A DNA stretch of 64,000 nt from Cotesia glomerata (GCF_020080835.1 NC_058165.1:7787771-7851770); one strand, 5' to 3'; positions 1-13,800 are shown, counted from the stretch's first letter. Numbers and translations: made by a program. The notes: a model not told the origin generated them from the sequence alone.

Positions 1-737
1 TAAAAAATCTTAAAAATCAAAATTTTTAAAATCGGCTTCGTACCATCTTAGCTTCCGTATAAGCGAATAAAATAATAAAAAAATTTTTGAAAATCAGTTG
101 ATATTTGTTTAAGTTATCGATATGAACAGTTTGAAAAAACTTGTTTTGAGAAAAACGCGTTCGAAGTTTTTAGTCTATTTTACTTTACGTTACTTTCAAT
201 CATGTATCTCATGAAATATGTAAACTTAAATTAAATTATCAAGTTCTGGGTCTTTAACGTAGTTCCAGCGTGGTATAGTATAGTCAGAGCATTTACTATG
301 GATAAAAATTTAGAAGCCTCGGCACACAGACGTTCACACATACAATTACATATTGTTAGTCTAATGATCTGGCAAAGTTGCTCTTGAAAACCGTGAAAGA
401 TTTTAATTTCCCGCTTTTTATGCTACACTATTTCAGGGAGCGTTGCGCACGGCGTTGCCAAATCACTATCAATTGTTCAATGAACAAAAATTATGAAATT
501 TTAGGAATTTATAAATAAAGCTATTCTGAACCCGTAAAAAAAATTTCCGCCGAATCTGTCGAAAAGTGGTTTCATGCTGGAACTACCTTAAGCAAAAAAA
601 ATTTTTTTTCTTCGATTCGTCATAGTTGCTATCCCCCTTAAGGCATGCAGTAAGAAAAATGAAGTGGCGTTATCTGTTGTCTATTCGCGGTACTTATATT
701 TCGTACTGAATTTTTATTTTACGTCTAAAGTATCCAT
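1..737. other. AT-rich sequence, no gene seen
   Basis: No open frame of note and no recognisable repeat boundary. Base composition is more mixed at about 300-660 than in the surrounding AT-rich sequence, but I see no coding signal there. Confidence 0.4.
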
Positions 738-881
738 AAGGTTAAGTACCCAGTAGCTGCTCAGGAACCAGTACCTGCTCACTCCATGTATTTGTATGTC
801 TGAATTTATGCATATAGATATACAAATACATGGAGTGAGCAGATACTGGTTCCTGAGCAGCTACTGGGTACTTTACCTTAC
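738..881. repeat. Near-perfect long hairpin with 60-bp arms
   Basis: The arm at about 738-797 is almost exactly the reverse complement of about 820-880, separated by a loop of roughly 20 bases. The arms read AAGGTTAAGTACCCAGTAGC onward and return as CTACTGGGTACTTTACCTT. The short ORF on the minus strand is just one arm plus the loop. It could be a small MITE or a transcribed hairpin of pre-miRNA type. Near identity of the arms suggests recent origin or constraint. No target duplication is obvious. Confidence 0.85.
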
Positions 882-1489
882 GCAGAAAAAAAAAATAAAG
901 TTTAATTAAATAAAGAAAATCTGACTTCAATTTGAAGAAGTGTTCTCGGTGAATAAAAGTAAGATGTTAGTAGTTACGGAGAGTTACGGCAATTGGCTCA
1001 CAATTAGATATAGTATCGAGAGAGAGCGTGTAATTATTACGCCTGGAGGAGGCCGGTCGTTAATTGCTCGGTTACAGATAGATTTTATTAATCGGCTGAT
1101 AACGAGCCGAGATTAGTGGGATTCGTTGTATTAAGCCGCTGCCGGATTATTTATGCATTTTGTTGATATTTAAATTTGAGGTATTTATAAAAATAGTAAA
1201 AGGCCTTAGGTAATTGGTAATTACTGTAATTAAGTTGCTTTGTACAGCTCAAGGGCTCGATACTAAAGAAGGAAAAAAAACTTGGCTCGAGAACATTATT
1301 TTCTTGAAAATTTTACTCTCGTTTTGAGATCTTTAGTTTGAATTAATTCAAGAAATTTACGAATCGAAGCAAGACTATAAAATTCGAGGATAAAAAAAAA
1401 GTCTGTCAATTCAATTTACAAGTACTTTGTTATTTCCAAAATAATTTAAATTTAGAACAACAATTTTGAGAAAAAAAATATCATAAAAA
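882..1489. other. AT-rich sequence, no gene seen
   Basis: Contains a mixed-composition island at about 1030-1150 (GGAGGAGGCCGGTCG region). No ORF, RNA fold or repeat family is recognised. Confidence 0.35.
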
Positions 1490-1860
1490 TTGGAATCTAA
1501 ATTCTGACTAATTGTAAAATATAGGAGATACGAAAAATTTATCAAAATCTGTTTTTGTTGAAAATTTAATTCTCTTTATAATAGGTCCTTATCAATCCTT
1601 TTGTTTCTAATATTTTATTTATCAATTGGATTTTAATTCGTCACCAATAATTTTTCCGTATAATTGCTCCATTGATTCCCACGGTCAATAATTAAAATCA
1701 AAATTACAGATGAAATATCAAAGATACAAAAAAATAATAGGAAACCTTTCTTCAAAAAAATTTAATTCTCTACACTAAAGTTGTCAATTTTTTCGTATCT
1801 TTAATAGTTAACTCTTAATTTCAATCACAAAATAATTTTTCCGTACAGCATCTTCATACA
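1490..1860. repeat. Copy of dispersed ~230-bp palindromic repeat (diverged)
   Basis: Shows the family signature: a piece like AAATTCTGA..AAAATAT..GAGATACGA, then GAAAATTTAATTCTC, then GGTCCTTATCAA, then a TTTCTAATATTTTA block and a TTTTTCCGTATAATTGCTCC block, followed by a partial second unit. Other copies in this window are near 3.8, 10.4, 14.3, 19.6 and 20.7 kb. The unit is roughly self-complementary around the paired GAAAATTAAATTTTC motif. Confidence 0.55.
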
Positions 1861-3774
1861 AATAATTTCTTCTTCCTCGAGAATTAAAATCGAAGAAAAT
1901 ATTTAATTAAATATTAAGAATATTTCTCATGAATCAAGAATTTTTTTCCTGTTAAAAGATTCAATGAGATATTTTTAGTAAAACTTGAAAATCTAAATCT
2001 TTATTAACTATCTCTCACCACGAACGTCCTTAAAATATTTATAATTATGACTAATGTAATATGACTTAGAAAAGTAAACAGACCTGTTATCAAAAAACAT
2101 GATCCATTTGTCTAAATTTTGCCTCTAACTTCTCCACCTAAAACCAGGCAATAAAATACGTAGATAAAAATAATGATTAACTCAATAAAAATTCCCCGGA
2201 ATGATAGTATAAATAATTCAACACCTGACAGCTGCGTGTTGATTATTTAGTGAATGTAATGTATATTACATTATAGTCATAATAATTATAACACGAATGA
2301 GCAGGTCTAAAACTTCGTCTATTATGATTTATATATATCATAAGTATGAGCCACACAAAAAATAAAATTTACTTTTACTTTTAAAAAATAATTACAAATA
2401 TTTTTTTCTGCATCACAATTTTGAATCGATGCCTGCTAATAAATAATTATAAACATAATTAAATTGAATAAAATGACGCCAACAAGTCTCATCAAAAAAG
2501 TGAAGAATGTTTAAATAATATATATATGTTTCGATTATAATCGGGCTTTTTCTTATCAGAGCGTGTAGCAAATGTAGAAGGTCGCTGTGCGTCCTTGCGG
2601 CAATCTACACAAAATAAATATCGTATATATTAACTCGATTATTATAATCGTCGTTACGCTTTAAATATCTACCTCTGAAGATAACTAACTTACATTACTT
2701 ACTATATCATTATTATTACTACTACTATTTTTATTATAACTTCAATTTTAAATTTGATTTTCAGATATTTTTATGAGTCGACGTGCTTAGAGAAAATTGA
2801 AATCAAAATTCTGGGCTCTCTTATAGAGTTACAAAAAAATCATGAGAGTCTTTTTCTATAGCAAAAATTTTCTATAACAAAGATTGTTGTCATTTTGCAC
2901 CTAAGGATAAATACATTATTTGTGAATTTATTAGAAAGAGTTCATGAGCTGAAACGAGCGTTATGCTTTTTTATAGTTTTAACTTACAAACTATAAAACT
3001 TTTATTTATAAAATACATAAACATTAAATTGTAATAATTGACGTTACAACTGATTGCTCCGAATATTAACCATTCCGCACTAAACATTGACCGCCCATGT
3101 TCCAAATACTAACCAGTACTATTACGCTTATTAAGCTTATAAATAATTTTTATTTTTAATCCATAATAGTTTCGATATTAGGTAATCTATTCACTGACAT
3201 GTCCATAATTTCGGTATTGTTGTTAATTGTTTTGTATTCTGATGAAATATTATCTTCAGTGCTCACATTGAAATCATCGACCGGCCATACTAACATTATA
3301 TACATTCGATAATTTACAACACCAATTTTTTACCAAAGTATTATTTTAATTTTTAACATGATTTTTCTAACAAAAATAATTGATAGTTAATCTTCGATAT
3401 TCAACTGCTTTGAAAAATACTTATTTATTGATTATGAAGTATTTAATTTTAAATCAATCGATGATAAATGTACTTATCAAACACGGCAAGGTTAGGTTCT
3501 AATTTTCACAGCTTTCTATAACGTTTGTACACAAATTTATTTTTTTTTTTTTTACCACAAAAACTGCATGTATTTATGTGCATACGCAAATTTTTATTTC
3601 AAGTATAATTAAAAATTGATAATTACGTACTGAATATAAAATTAAATTACTAGATTTTTTAAAATCAAATTTTTATGTTGCCGGGTCAATATTTGGTCTC
3701 TTTAACCCTCTCTCTTATAATTTGATCAGAATTTCAATTTAAAATGCAATTTTCAAAGAGTTCGATTAGACCAC
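1861..3774. other. AT-rich sequence without gene; one weak palindromic-repeat fragment
   Basis: At about 2745-2880 a fragment resembles the dispersed palindromic repeat (CAAAATTCTGGGCTCTC, then a GAGTTACAAAAAAAT block). A small mixed-composition patch lies at about 2555-2600. Nothing else is supported. Confidence 0.35.
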
Positions 3775-3935
3775 GTATTTAGACGAGATTAAAGTCGAAA
3801 TTCTGAGCTACTTATCAGAGATACAAAAAAATTACAAGTAAACTTTTTTGTAGGAAATTAAATTTTCTATGAAAAAAGTCCTTATTAATTTTCTCTTATC
3901 TCTTATCATTTAGCCGGAATTCTAATTTTAAATTC
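3775..3935. repeat. Copy of dispersed ~230-bp palindromic repeat
   Basis: Reads GAAATTCTGAGCTAC, then CAGAGATACAAAAAAATTA, then TTTTTTGTAGGAAATTAAAT, then AAAAAAGTCCTTATTAATTT, in the same order as the copies near 10.4 and 14.3 kb. Confidence 0.55.
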
Positions 3936-6084
3936 GCTTTCGATGGTTTTATGATTTTTATAGCGGAATTATTATAAAAATTTATTTTAATTATTGATTA
4001 TTATTTTTTTTTATTTTATTTAATCTAAAATTGACTCAGACAATTTGAATTGCAGACAAGTCATAAAAATAACTGCTACCACTTTGCTTAAAAAAGATAA
4101 AAAAAAAAAGAATCTATTATACCGCAAAAAACAACAAGAATGTTTTATATTATAAAATGGCGCCGTTTAACTCATTGAGCTGAATTAATTGGATTTTTAT
4201 TTTCCCATTAAATTTATTAGCTTAATCGTCTGGCGCCTATTTTTTTAGCTTTCGTCTAATACATAAACACATTCCTTTTTTTATTACTCTGGAATATTAT
4301 GCAACTTGTTGTTATTATTTACATTATTTTTATTTTTATTAGCATTTTATTGACTTTCAATCAGTGACATTTATATAGTTTTATTTTTATCGAAACTAAA
4401 TTTCAAAACTTTTTAACATTTTTTTATATAAACAAACATCTTAATTGAAAATTTAAGAAATTCAGTCGCGATGTTAAAATTCTTACTAAATAAAAAAAAT
4501 AATAAACATAAAAATTATTTGAAAACAAAGCCAAGGAAATATTGATTGGAATAAATTTTTTTTCAATGACTCGTATTCTAAGGACGTTTATACTACACTT
4601 CTAACTTTAACAAAATTGATGCGGGTTTTTAGAAAAAGTTTTAAATATATTAGTAAACAGAAAATCAATGACAAACTTTTTTATTTTTTCTAATTTTTCA
4701 GGTATTTATGGGAATGATATCAGTCCCTAAAAATTAGTAATTTAATAATATCGAATCTATCTAGTGTGCTTATTATATCAGTTATTAGTGACAACAATAC
4801 TTTTTAAATTTTATATCAGTAAACTTTACGAAGTCTTAAGCAAAATAAAAAAAATTTAATGCTTACCGAAAGCGTAGAATAGAATTATTATTGTACTTAC
4901 TGTTTCTAATTGAGTATTAATATTATTTATACAGGTTTTATATATTTTTATAATTCAGTATACATCATCGAAATAAATATTTTTCATTGTGGTAAAAAAA
5001 TAAATCATTTGATCCAAGACTAATTTTGTTAATTCAAAAAATAATACCAGTCTCGAACAATTTCTCTAAGAATTTAATATTTTTAATTCAAAATAAAATT
5101 TTACTATTTTAATTAAAATCATTTTTTTACCCACTGTAAAAATTTATTTTTTCCTTAATAATTCTCTTTCGATTCAAATAATTTTCGTCTAAATAATAAA
5201 TGATTTATACACCACAGTAAAAATTAAGGTTTCTATTTTCCATTGCATTTGTAAATAATTATTGAAGAAATTACAATTGGATCAGAAATTGCAGAAGGTT
5301 TCATAATACCCTGTAATTTTCACGATTTTTTAACAAAATTTTTCTCCGTCTAACTTTTAGAAAACTTTTAAATATATCAACAATCTTTTAAAAATGTTAT
5401 TTGTTCCAAATATTTCGAAGCTTCTATAAAAGAAGTTATAACTAATTTGACTGTAACACTTCATGAATGTCCTTAACCTACAGGTCTTAAGATTCCTCAA
5501 AGATTCGGTATCAAATAATTAGAAACAATCACGAGTTATTTTAACGCAATGACCAACAACTGATAAAAATGAATAATTTCCAAGATAATCATCGTCATTA
5601 AGCGTGATAAATATAATCTAATCAATAGAGAAATTGACTAATTAAAATTCGATAAATAATAGAGTCAAAAAATCATTATTTCCGAAGATGATTTATCGGC
5701 GATTAATTAATTAGAATAAATTAATAAATAATTACAAATTAAAAGTCCATAAGACAATAATAAGTGGCAATAAAAATTCAAATTACAAGTCAATTACGTC
5801 GTATCAGTATCAATAATAAATGACACAAGAATTTAAATGAGCTAGCCTATATAAAAAAAAAAAATGCAGGTCACGACTACTGACTAATGAAATCATTTTT
5901 TCTTCTTTCGTATCATTTCTTCCTACTTTTTTTTAACACTGAACACAACACAAATAAAGTGAGAGTTGATATATAACATGAGTTGAAATTCGACTCGATT
6001 GAAATTAGACATTAGATGATGATGAAGGCCGCGGCTTTCTCCGTGGCAATATTAAGTATCAGGTCTCGTGTGTATAAATTATTT
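3936..6084. other. AT-rich sequence, no gene seen
   Basis: Homopolymer-rich A/T sequence. About 4160-4260 has a GGCGCCGTTTAACTC..TCTGGCGCC inverted pair of unknown meaning. No ORF above background. Confidence 0.35.
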
Positions 6085-6215
6085 TTCTTTCTCGTATCCC
6101 TTTTTTTTTTGTTGACTGCCAGGTACAACTTTGATGACTTGGGTATCTGGTGCAGCAACCTCTGGGTCCACTTCTCATAACCGTGACGACCTTGCCAAGG
6201 TTTGTTTCAAGGACG
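6085..6215. other. Possible short exon or conserved island (strand unresolved)
   Basis: A balanced-composition island sits in AT-rich sequence. On the plus strand it follows a long polypyrimidine run ending in AG and is followed by AAG|GTTTGT, a donor-like site; one frame is open across it. On the minus strand one frame reads VDPEVAAPDTQVIKVVPGS, which looks protein-like, after a stop. I cannot identify a family and the start and end are guesses. It may equally be a regulatory island or a chance composition blip. Confidence 0.2.
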
Positions 6216-6632
6216 TCTAATACCTGTCTCTTCATTTCTTCTTCCTTCTTTTAATATTAATGCGTTCTTTCTTCATAGCTTTTTAGTTTCATTTATCAGT
6301 AGCAATACTATTTCTTTTCTTTTACTTGCCCTTTCAAGAGTTGCTCTGTATTAATATTTTTTTTTATAGATAAATAAACTAAAATACTAGTTTTCATTTT
6401 GGCGATTATTTTTGAACGATTGATTTTTTAGAAAATTTCGACGAATGTAAATTTATAAAAAATTTAATTATTTTTATAAAGAGTATATTTGGTAGATATC
6501 AACTTTGTGGGTTGGAAAAATTTTTAATGCATTGACGAATTTGATGCAATATATCGGGGGAAAATACTTTTCATAGAAAAAATTGATGGTTTATTGAAAA
6601 TTTTAGCGTTTAACAATTGAATTAATAAGTTG

Positions 6633-6879
6633 TACACTGATAAAAAAAAATTAACTTGACTCAAGAGCCAAAATCTTGAACCAAGAATATCATTTTGAAG
6701 AAAATAATTTTCTTGAGTCAAGAGAATAAATTCTTGAAACAAGAAAATTTTCTTAGACTATGAATAGTTTCCTAACTCAAGAATTTATTCTCTTGACTTA
6801 AGAAAATCATTTTCTTCACAATGGTATTCTTGATTCAAGATTTTGTCTCTTGAGTCAAGTTAATTTTTTTATCAGTGTA
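6633..6879. mobile_element. Palindromic MITE, CACTGATAAAA family, TA-flanked
   Basis: Begins TA|CACTGATAAAAAAAAATT and ends TTTTTTTATCAGTG|TA. Both arms carry repeated TTGA(C/T)TCAAGA motifs, so the whole element folds into one hairpin centred near 6760. It has no coding capacity. The flanking TA on each side fits a TA target-site duplication as in Tc1/mariner-type elements. Degenerate relatives are at 26.3, 44.2, 49.3 and 61.4 kb. Confidence 0.8.
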
Positions 6880-7669
6880 GAGAATTTTTAGATTCACAAA
6901 ATTCATTACATGGTTATTGGAAAATTTTTTTGAGAAAGAAATGAATTATAAAAAAATTAAACATTGAAATAATGAATTCTTGATAGTTGATTGAAAATTT
7001 TTCATTTAAAAAATTTAATTAATGATTAAAGGAAAATTGTTCTGCGAAAAAAATTGAGTCGATGGTTGGAGAAAATTTTTAACGTTAGGAAAATGATTCA
7101 ACGGTCAAAAGAAAATTTTTTCATTAAGAATTTTCAATTAATGATTAATAAAAGCTTTTAACGATGGAAATATAATTATAAAATTATTACTGGAAAACCG
7201 TTCAATGGCAATAATTCAGTTAATAATTAACAGAAAATTTTCCCATGAAAAAACTCATTTAATGTTTAATTTATATTTTTTTATCACTAATTAATGAAAA
7301 CATTTTTCGTGAAAAAAATTCAAGCGATAATCAATGGGAACTTTTTTATGGAAATAGTTAAGTTATTAATTAATCATTGAAGAAAAAATTATGTCAATGA
7401 TCAATTATTAATAGAATAACGAAGTTCATAATTAATGAATAATTCTTCCTCTGAAAAAATCTAACGATTAATGAAAAAATTTTTCACGAAAAAAATAATG
7501 TTGGTTACTAATTAAATATTTTCCTACAAAAAAAAATTCAATTAACGATTGATGGAAAATTTTGCACGGAAAAAATTAACTATAAAATGAATTTAAAATT
7601 TCTCTGAGGAAAATATTACGTTAATGATTAAGGGAATCATTTTCCATGGAAAAAGCTGAACTAATAATG
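6880..7669. repeat. Degenerate short tandem array (TTAATGATTAA..GAAAATTTTTC)
   Basis: Variants of AATTAATGATTAATGGAAAA followed by TTTTTCATGGAAAAAA recur every few tens of bases with heavy divergence. The same texture resumes at about 9120-9400 beyond the inserted (CA)n element, so the array was probably continuous before that insertion. Confidence 0.55.
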
Positions 7670-9114
7670 AAAAAAAAAAATCTGGAAACGGTTGACCCTA
7701 AAGGCCATCCCTGCAACTTCCCGCTAATTCCATATCTAAGCGCTTTAAATTGCACTTATGACGTTTTTGAGTTCTTCGAGCTCAAAAATAGAATTTATAT
7801 GTTATTTTGAGCTCAACGAGTTAGCTGTTCTAAGCTTTTGAGCTCTTCGAGCTCAAAAAGCTGATGGAAGTTTAATAAAACAGTATTTTTTGAATTTTCA
7901 AACCGCAATAACTTCTGAATGAATAACCCGATTTTCACACGGTTAGCAGTATTCCACGCAGTTTTTCAAATTCTATGATATACATTTGAACACAAACTGA
8001 TCGAACCGAAAATTTCAGAGAAATTTCAAAAATTCACTCTTTCCGAATTTTTTCGACGATAACTCACGAACTAATCAACCGATTTTCACGTTCTTGGTGG
8101 CGATCGACGTGTTTTTTTGGGCTCTAATAGTTATTTTATTTCATCAAATACAATCCAAAAATAAATGTCGAAGTTATGTGAAAAAAACACTTTTTTCGAA
8201 ACTTTTCGTTTTCGATAACTCTCGAACGAAGAATATATGGTGAGGCTTTCGCCTACCTCCGAAGAGGCCGTTTCCTGGGCTCAAAAGAGCTATCATACAC
8301 GCACGTATATTTTTCCTACCCTCATCATTACGAAAACACAGCCAAGATCGCGGACAAGGAAAAACCGCTGCTCTCTTGTGTTTATACACATTCATTGAAC
8401 AGCTGCAAGAGTTGCGTATAATTGTAAGTGTGTGCAACTCTCATTGACTCCTCTGGCAATTCATTCCCTGTGGCACATCGAGATGTACCCACAGAATATG
8501 AGCAGTATCCAGCGGGGACCACGGGGAGGCGGAGTCGATAGAAGACCATGTTGTTTGTGCAATGTGTTGTGTGTAAAATATGATTCTACGTGTAAGTGTT
8601 TGCGTGTGTGGGATGCCCGGGCACTTATGTATAACTATCGAACGAATCAACCGATTTTAACAGGGCTGGTGGCAATCGACGTGGTTTTTCAAATTTAAGA
8701 GCGGAATAGTTTTTGGAATTGATTGGTCGAGCCTTTTAGAAGTTGTTCCAAAAAAACGATTTTTTGAAAATTTTAATTTTGAGATTTCTCAAAATCTAGC
8801 GAACCGGATCGATTCAAATTTTCACGAAATTTAATGGCAATGACACTCTTTGGATCGCCACCTATTTTAATCCGATCGGCTGAGCCGTTCAAAAGTTACA
8901 AGAGGTTTACATACATACACACACACATACATACACACACACACACACACATACATACATACTGCCGCACGGACACCATCGTGGGAATAGTCAGGGAAGC
9001 TTCCTGTGACCTTAAAACGTCGAGATCTGATGAAAACTCGATTTTCACAAAACGGGGTGAAACCAATAACTTCCCGATTTTTCGAAAATCATTGATTTTC
9101 TTAGCGGGAAGTTA
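7670..9114 (+). mobile_element. (CA)n-bearing element, copy 1 (longest)
   Basis: Starts AAACGGTTGACCCTAAAGG, followed by CCATCCCTGCAACTTCCCGC, and ends TTTTCTTAGCGGGAAGTTAA. The sub-terminal AACTTCCCGCTAA is the reverse complement of the terminal TTAGCGGGAAGTT. Inside are GAGCTC..GAGCTC palindromes, two or more degenerate units with AACGAATCAACCGATTTT, and a CA-rich microsatellite near 8914-8951. This copy carries extra sequence at about 8230-8620 absent from the other copies. No convincing protein; the small ORFs here are incidental. Confidence 0.8.
8914..8960. repeat. (CA)n/(CATA)n microsatellite
   Basis: Interrupted CA dinucleotide run at the fixed internal position seen in every copy of the (CA)n element. 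Confidence 0.9.
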
Positions 9115-10379
9115 ATTATAGGTTAAAATCTAAGTATTGACCATGCAATGAAAAATTTTCTTTAGAATAAAATTTAATTAGTATTAATCAACAGCAAGTT
9201 TTGCATCAAAAAATAAAGTCAATGATGATTATAAAATTTTTTCATTTAAAAATTTAAATTAATGATTGATAAAAAAATTTTCATGAAAAAAGTAAAGTTT
9301 ATGATTTATGATTCATTAAAAATGATTTCCATTGAAAAATAAAATTACATAATTAATAAAAATGGTGATGCGTTAAAAATGTCAAGCTCTTTAATTCATA
9401 ACAATTACGATGAAGGATAAAATTTAGATAAGAAATAGTTCCGGTGAAACAATTTATTAAATTGAATATAAATAAAAAATAATGATTTAATATCGATTAT
9501 GTATTAATAAATATGATAAGTAATATTATTGCATATATCCGCGTAATTTGTAGCACTTGGCCCCGAAGCAATAAAGCAAAGTATAAAGTAAGCATTTAAG
9601 TTGTTAAACATTTATATTTCATCCTCATCATCCTCTTGTACTTTATCAAACTTTTTATTTTTATTATTTATAAGCAAACTCTTGTTTTATTCTATCATTA
9701 AATGCATCGTCATCATCGTGATCATGGAGGAAAAGAAGATGATGATCATCATCATCATCATGAGGATGAGGATAAGGATGAGGATCTTAGGTCTTAGAGA
9801 ACTGACCTCGAGCAACCGGACGTTTCTGATTTTATTATATTTTTTATCTTGCAACCTTTTCCGTTGTGCTGACACTCAATTATCCCTGCAGCCAAAACAG
9901 CCAATTACTGTCGTAATATCCAAAGAATTACTTTGCAAATATTTAATACTAATGCGTACGCTGGAAAATTTAACTCGGAGCTATTTTAACTCAGGATTTT
10001 GTTATTTTTTTGTTCCAGCCACGAGTAGGGAATAATAAATAAGTTACTTGTTAATCAATTTTATATCGCAAAAAAGTAATTACCCAGACTGCGTGGCATT
10101 TAGCAGTAATCTCCTGGTGACGCAATCGAATAATCAATTATAAACAATTTATAGTGACAATCTAGTGATCTTTGATCTCGGCATGTCAACAACAATAACC
10201 ATTTTTATATTTATTTCAATTAATGTCCCGGAGATTTATATAGACTTTGTGACTCCTGATTAGATTTATAAAGTTTTCATGTTCATGTAAACATTTGTTA
10301 TTCATTGTTATTATAATTATTTTCGATGAAAATGTTTCGCACATTAAAATCGACAAGAAAGAATAAATATTCTGTCTGA
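9115..10379. other. No gene seen; array remnant then AT-rich sequence
   Basis: About 9120-9400 continues the degenerate tandem array from before the inserted element. A short imperfect (ATC)n/(GAT)n tract lies at about 9700-9785. The 144-residue frame that crosses it is low-complexity (runs of I, M, R) and I do not believe it is a gene. Confidence 0.4.
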
Positions 10380-10860
10380 AATGGCTACACAGCAAAATTA
10401 TTTGTCATTAATTAAAATTAAGATTCTGAGTAAAAAATTAGAGATACAGAAAATTGCTTTTATCTGTTTTTGTACAAAATTGAATTTTCTACAAAAAAGA
10501 TCTCATGTAGATTTTTTGTATCTTCAGTATTTTACGCGTAATTATTATTTTAATTCGTCAATATGGATCGTGATGTAAATAATCTGTACAGGTAAATATA
10601 CAGAAAAATTATTTACGAAAAATTTATATTAAGAGTAAACTACTAGAGTTACGAGAAAATTGATGAACAATTTTTTTGTAGAAAATTAAATTTTCTTGAA
10701 GAAAGATTTCTTATCATTTTTTTGTATTTTTAATATTTTACTTGTAATTTCAAATTTAATTATTCACCGTGGATCTTGATGTAAATAATTCAAATGGAGT
10801 AATTATACGTAAAAATTAATTGTGAAGAATTAAAATTCAATCGATAAGTCAAACATTAGG
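10380..10860. repeat. Two tandem units of dispersed palindromic repeat
   Basis: Two successive units: GAAAATTAAATTTTC-type core, TTTTTTGTATTTTTAATATT, then CACCGTGGATCTTGATGTAA and a GGAGTAATTATACG block. The second unit closely matches the copy at 14.23-14.69 kb. No protein is encoded. Confidence 0.65.
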
Positions 10861-13800
10861 AATATAATAAAGCACTATTCGGCCACTCCCGATATGGAAA
10901 GGTAGATTTCTGAATTTGAGCACATAGTAAAATAGTCAAAATATTTGATACTAACCTTTAGAACCTTTATAAAATTTATAAATTTTACATTTAATGATGA
11001 AAATTGTGACTTATTTAATGAGCTATATAACATTCACTTTAAGGAATTTTGAAAAAATAAGTTATAGAGTGGTTATTTGAAAATAACGACATTGACATAA
11101 TTATTTTTCACATTTTTGCTGACTTAAGAAGCAAAAATGAAAAAATTTTCCTAACACCAACAACCTTGGAAGTAATGAACCAATTTGACCCATTTTTGAA
11201 CTTGACCCAGATTTTTGTTCATAGAATAAATGTATTGAGTTTCATCGAGATCCATCAAGAATTGCGGCCGTAATCGTGTTGACAAGGTCGGTTCTATCAT
11301 ATACATAAACTTATGAGCTGATGCTGATGAGTACCTTTGCAACAAGCAGCTTTATAAAGAAATCTACCTAAAAAGTTGATAAAAACCTTTTATAAAGAAA
11401 ATTAAATTTTCCAAAAAAAAAAAAAAGGATTCTGATAAGATTTCCGTGCCTCTTATATTTTAATTGAAACTTTAATTCTAATTTTTATAACTTTTTTCTC
11501 CATGACCCAATTCCTGACAAGGATGTATCTATTATTGTACCAACAAAAAATTCTTTAAAATTTTGAATTAATTTTTGAGGGAAATTTTTAAGAGAATATT
11601 TTTCTTTAATCAAATAATTTTTTTCAATGTATCAAATGTAAAATGTATAAAATAAAATTTTTCCGATACGCCGTGTACTTATCGATGTATTTTCGAGATA
11701 TCGGTAATCAGTTTGAGCAGAGTAAAAATAAAACCAGCACTGCCCTATTCTATTTTTATTGTTCTAGTGGCTATAGTGATAATTGATAATGATAAGACAC
11801 CTGATAAAAGGCATTTTACAGGTGCGCCTATAAATTAATTTTATTTTAATACGCATAATATGACAATGGATTAAAGAATGCAGATTCATATATTGCATAA
11901 AACCCTAGACTACTATATATTATAATTTAAGTCAATCCTTAATAGTATACCAGCAAGTGAAATGCATTCGATATTATTATACATATAGTTATGTATCGTG
12001 ATCAATCGAAAACACGTGGGCAGTTAAAGTTTCTTGTTAAACTCTTTATCGCGATTGTCGATTGTCGATTGCGAAAAAGGTGGTTATACACAAGTGTGAC
12101 CTATTTTTTATTCTATTATTATTGTTATTATTATTATTATCATTATCATTGTTGGAATTTTATTGACTTTTTCCACGTGTAAAGTAAGGTTTGTGAAAAG
12201 TTTGTAGTTGTTTAACTCAAATTAAAAAAGCATGACTATCGTTTAGATTTAAAAAGAACAATCGAAAATTTATTAATTTTAGATGAAAATTTGATTGTGA
12301 AAGTTTTCCGAATATGGGAAACTGGTAAACTTTGATACTGGTAATTGTAAATGATTCTACCTGGGAAAAAATTTTTTCGTAAAATTTAAGTCCCGGTATT
12401 TTATGAAATTACATAAAATTAAAAAAAAAATTATCACTTGGTTTCAGGCAAAATTTTATAAACTCTTATGAAATTTTATAAATTCTTAGAAAGTTTTATG
12501 AATTAACATAAAATTTCATGAAAATATATAAAATTTCAGAACAATTTCTTCGGATTTAATAATAATATTATCAAATTATATGAATTTTAAAAAATTCGAC
12601 AAACCTTTCTAAAATCTTATGAAATTTTTAAGGTAAAGTTTTAGACAAAAAATTTTCCCGTTTATGAACTGCGCAGATTTGAATCTTTTGGATAAATTGG
12701 TACTTTAGCAGTCATTAAGAAATGTTTTAATGTTGTGAAAAATATTTACTTTAAATTGCACGCCTAAAAAGGTATACGGTTTAAGGTTATGGTCTCTTCT
12801 CAACCTTTTAAGGATTTATTTTTTAATTTTTTCTCTTTATTCAAATAAATAGCAAATTTTTATTATTCAATATTTTACAACAAACATCTGAAAAATTGAG
12901 AGTATAAAAAAATTTTTAAATGATTGTAAGATTATTGAAATATTCAAAAAATTTTCTCAAATTCCGAGTAACTTTTTAAAGATATTTTTTTCACCGTTCC
13001 TAATCCAAGTTCAAATTTTTCCAGTTGAATTGATTTTACAAAACTGAATAAAATATTAGTTATCATATTTCAAACTATAAACTTAACAAAAAATAATATT
13101 TTATTTAAATGAAACTTAATATCCTTTAGCCATTGAAAGGGTATTAGCATAGAATTTTCTGTAATTATTATAAAAAATTTCTCTTTCTCACATTACTGTA
13201 AAACAAAACTGTAAAAATTTATAAAAATATTTTGAATACTTTCTCTGGTACTAAGCTAAACCCTCTGACAGCAGATAAGAGTATTATATTCAAATAAAAT
13301 AATAATAAAAGTGGTTGTTATTCCGAGAAAAAAGGTAATACAATTCGTTCTTCTTGTAGAAGGTACAGTATAAATGTGCGAAATCTCGAGATAGCTCGGG
13401 GTTTACCGACCGTGACTGAGATTTAAAAATGTAACAAATTTTATCCACTTAAATAAATTTCCACGTGTCAATTCTTACACGAAAGTTAGCTCTGAGCTCT
13501 ATCTTAATACTAATATAGTTTAAATAATATAATAATAATAATAATAAGTTAAGTGCAGTATTGAAAGTTAAGACATTTAATCTTTATCAGTTCAAGCTAC
13601 AAGACTACAAGCTACGCGAAGCAATGTGTTTACTCTGTTTATATTTTTAATGCGCTCTAACGATTTAAATGTTGATGTTTGAACAAAAGTTAAACATTCT
13701 GGTGATTTACGTCCTGCTTAGCAAATAAATATCGTCTATTAAGTAAGAAAGTAAACACTCTAATAATATAAAAATTTTAGCAAAAAAATATTAATAAACG

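Noticed and set aside
9601..10035. 144-residue plus-strand ORF
   Set aside because: Low-complexity runs from ATC/GAT repeats, TTG-type start, no domain, no conservation clue.
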